A stretch of 64,000 nt of DNA, from positions 62,001 through 126,000 of the forward strand of contig NZ_FOKB01000003.1 of NCBI RefSeq assembly GCF_900111895.1. Direction: 5' to 3'. Position numbers and translations under genes: made by a program. Below are positions 63,466 to 64,000 of this stretch, in pieces. This stretch comes from Pseudomonas simiae. GTDB taxonomy: Bacteria; Pseudomonadota; Gammaproteobacteria; Pseudomonadales; Pseudomonadaceae. Position 1 is the stretch's first letter. Every line of letters begins with the position of its first letter. The notes below the pieces were generated by a model that made no database searches, was not told where the DNA came from, and saw nothing but the letters and a program-made list of their open reading frames with translations.

Positions 63466-64000
63466 TCATTGCACCGCCTCCAGGTCAAATGCCAAAGGCT
63501 CGGCCGCCTTGCGCTTGCCCACGCCATACCAGTCCAACTTACGTGTCAGCACCATCACCGTGCCCAACAGTCCAAACAGCAGCAACGAGCCCATCAGCAA
63601 CGCGTAATCCTCGGCACTCAACAGCCCGTACAACAAGCCATACAATGCTGCCAACCCCGCCGAGAAGCCCAGGCCGTGGATGATGCTGCGCAGCACATGG
63701 CACACATAGAAGCCAATCAACAACACACAGGCACTGGCAGAGATGAGGTAAGCCAGGGCGAAGCCTATGTGCTCGGACAACGACAGCAACAACAGGTAGA
63801 AAAACGCCAGCGCAAACCCCACCAACGCGTATTGGATCGGGTGCACCGCCAGACTCTTGAGCACCTCGAACAGGAAGAAGCCGGCAAAGGTCAGGGCAAT
63901 GAACAGCAGTGCGTACTTGATCGCACGGTCGCTCTTGAGGTACTGGTCCACCGGGTCGATGAAGTTCACCCCGAAGCTGCGGTTGTTGAAATCATCACAG
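63466..64000 (-). CDS. creD: CreD-like inner-membrane protein, N-terminal part outside window
   Basis: The frame is open through base 64000, so the gene starts beyond the window; the GTG at 63969 is internal. The visible C-terminal part (FGVNFIDPVDQYLKSDRAIKYALLFIALTFAGFFLFEVL) has six hydrophobic helices and LSEHIGFALAYLISA, typical of the CreD C-terminal region. CreD is the target protein of the CreBC two-component system linked to beta-lactam and envelope stress. Its stop converges on the glutathione transferase gene. Confidence 0.9.
   Translation of the reverse strand, partial: CDDFNNRSFGVNFIDPVDQYLKSDRAIKYALLFIALTFAGFFLFEVLKSLAVHPIQYALVGFALAFFYLLLLSLSEHIGFALAYLISASACVLLIGFYVCHVLRSIIHGLGFSAGLAALYGLLYGLLSAEDYALLMGSLLLFGLLGTVMVLTRKLDWYGVGKRKAAEPLAFDLEAVQ

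Noticed and set aside
1..64000. CRISPR array or intact prophage
   Set aside because: No regularly spaced long direct repeats and no phage structural genes were seen; the only mobile-type genes are the conjugation-like protein and the tyrosine recombinase.

Overview
The window is chromosomal DNA of a fluorescent Pseudomonas (P. fluorescens group, inferred). The evidence is a complete pqqFABCDE cluster, the davBA lysine-monooxygenase pair, a bioBFHCD operon beside three large acyl-CoA dehydrogenases, malate synthase G, a ferrichrome-type FecI/FecR/TonB-receptor locus and a creD end. From about 21.5 kb onward the gene content resembles the P. aeruginosa fiuA to bioB neighbourhood (recalled, not computed).

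Region 1 (1-10851) is the right end of an integrated genomic island. It opens with the 3' part of a membrane protein that looks like a conjugation (TraG N-terminal-like) protein. Small unknown cargo genes follow, including a lipoprotein and a small ParC-like protein preceded by a cluster of ATTGATAT octamers. Next come a XerC/D-like tyrosine recombinase, a small unknown gene with a strong palindrome upstream, and a two-gene operon that looks like an antiphage system: a SIR2-like/STAND NTPase and a partner with an R-X4-H (HEPN-like) motif. After about 0.7 kb of non-coding DNA with 11-bp phased repeats, the island ends in a duplicated 3' fragment of a CAU-anticodon tRNA, the likely attachment site.

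Region 2 (10861-23950) is core or stable metabolism. It holds a VOC protein, a LysR regulator, an Lrp/AsnC regulator followed by davB and davA (lysine to 5-aminovalerate), pqqF, pqqA and pqqBCDE, a Pmp3-type membrane peptide, and a class III aminotransferase with a divergent LysR regulator.

Region 3 (24139-36414) is on the minus strand. Two acyl-CoA dehydrogenases, a membrane diguanylate cyclase, a third acyl-CoA dehydrogenase and a small flagellar-rod-like protein precede the overlapping biotin operon bioB-F-H-C-D.

Region 4 (36507-49307) contains comF, modE, a PhoX-type Tat phosphatase, srkA, rarD, a gcvR-like ACT protein with DnaA boxes around it, glcB, a hypothetical gene, a lone receiver protein, and a cNMP/CBS/DUF294 protein paired with a DEDD exonuclease.

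Region 5 (49361-57757) is an iron-uptake locus: a Fur-like box, an ECF sigma factor, a FecR anti-sigma factor, then an unusual acyltransferase/acyl-CoA-oxidase fusion, the TonB receptor, a PepSY membrane protein and a small membrane protein. Region 6 (57887-62707) is an ornithine-cyclodeaminase-family gene in a unit with an amino-acid ABC importer and a YheO/DauR-type regulator. A glutathione transferase and the C-terminal part of creD close the window.

The two best candidates for undescribed biology are the SIR2-STAND plus HEPN-like pair (5458-9614) and the acyltransferase/oxidase fusion placed between the anti-sigma factor and its receptor (51028-53841).
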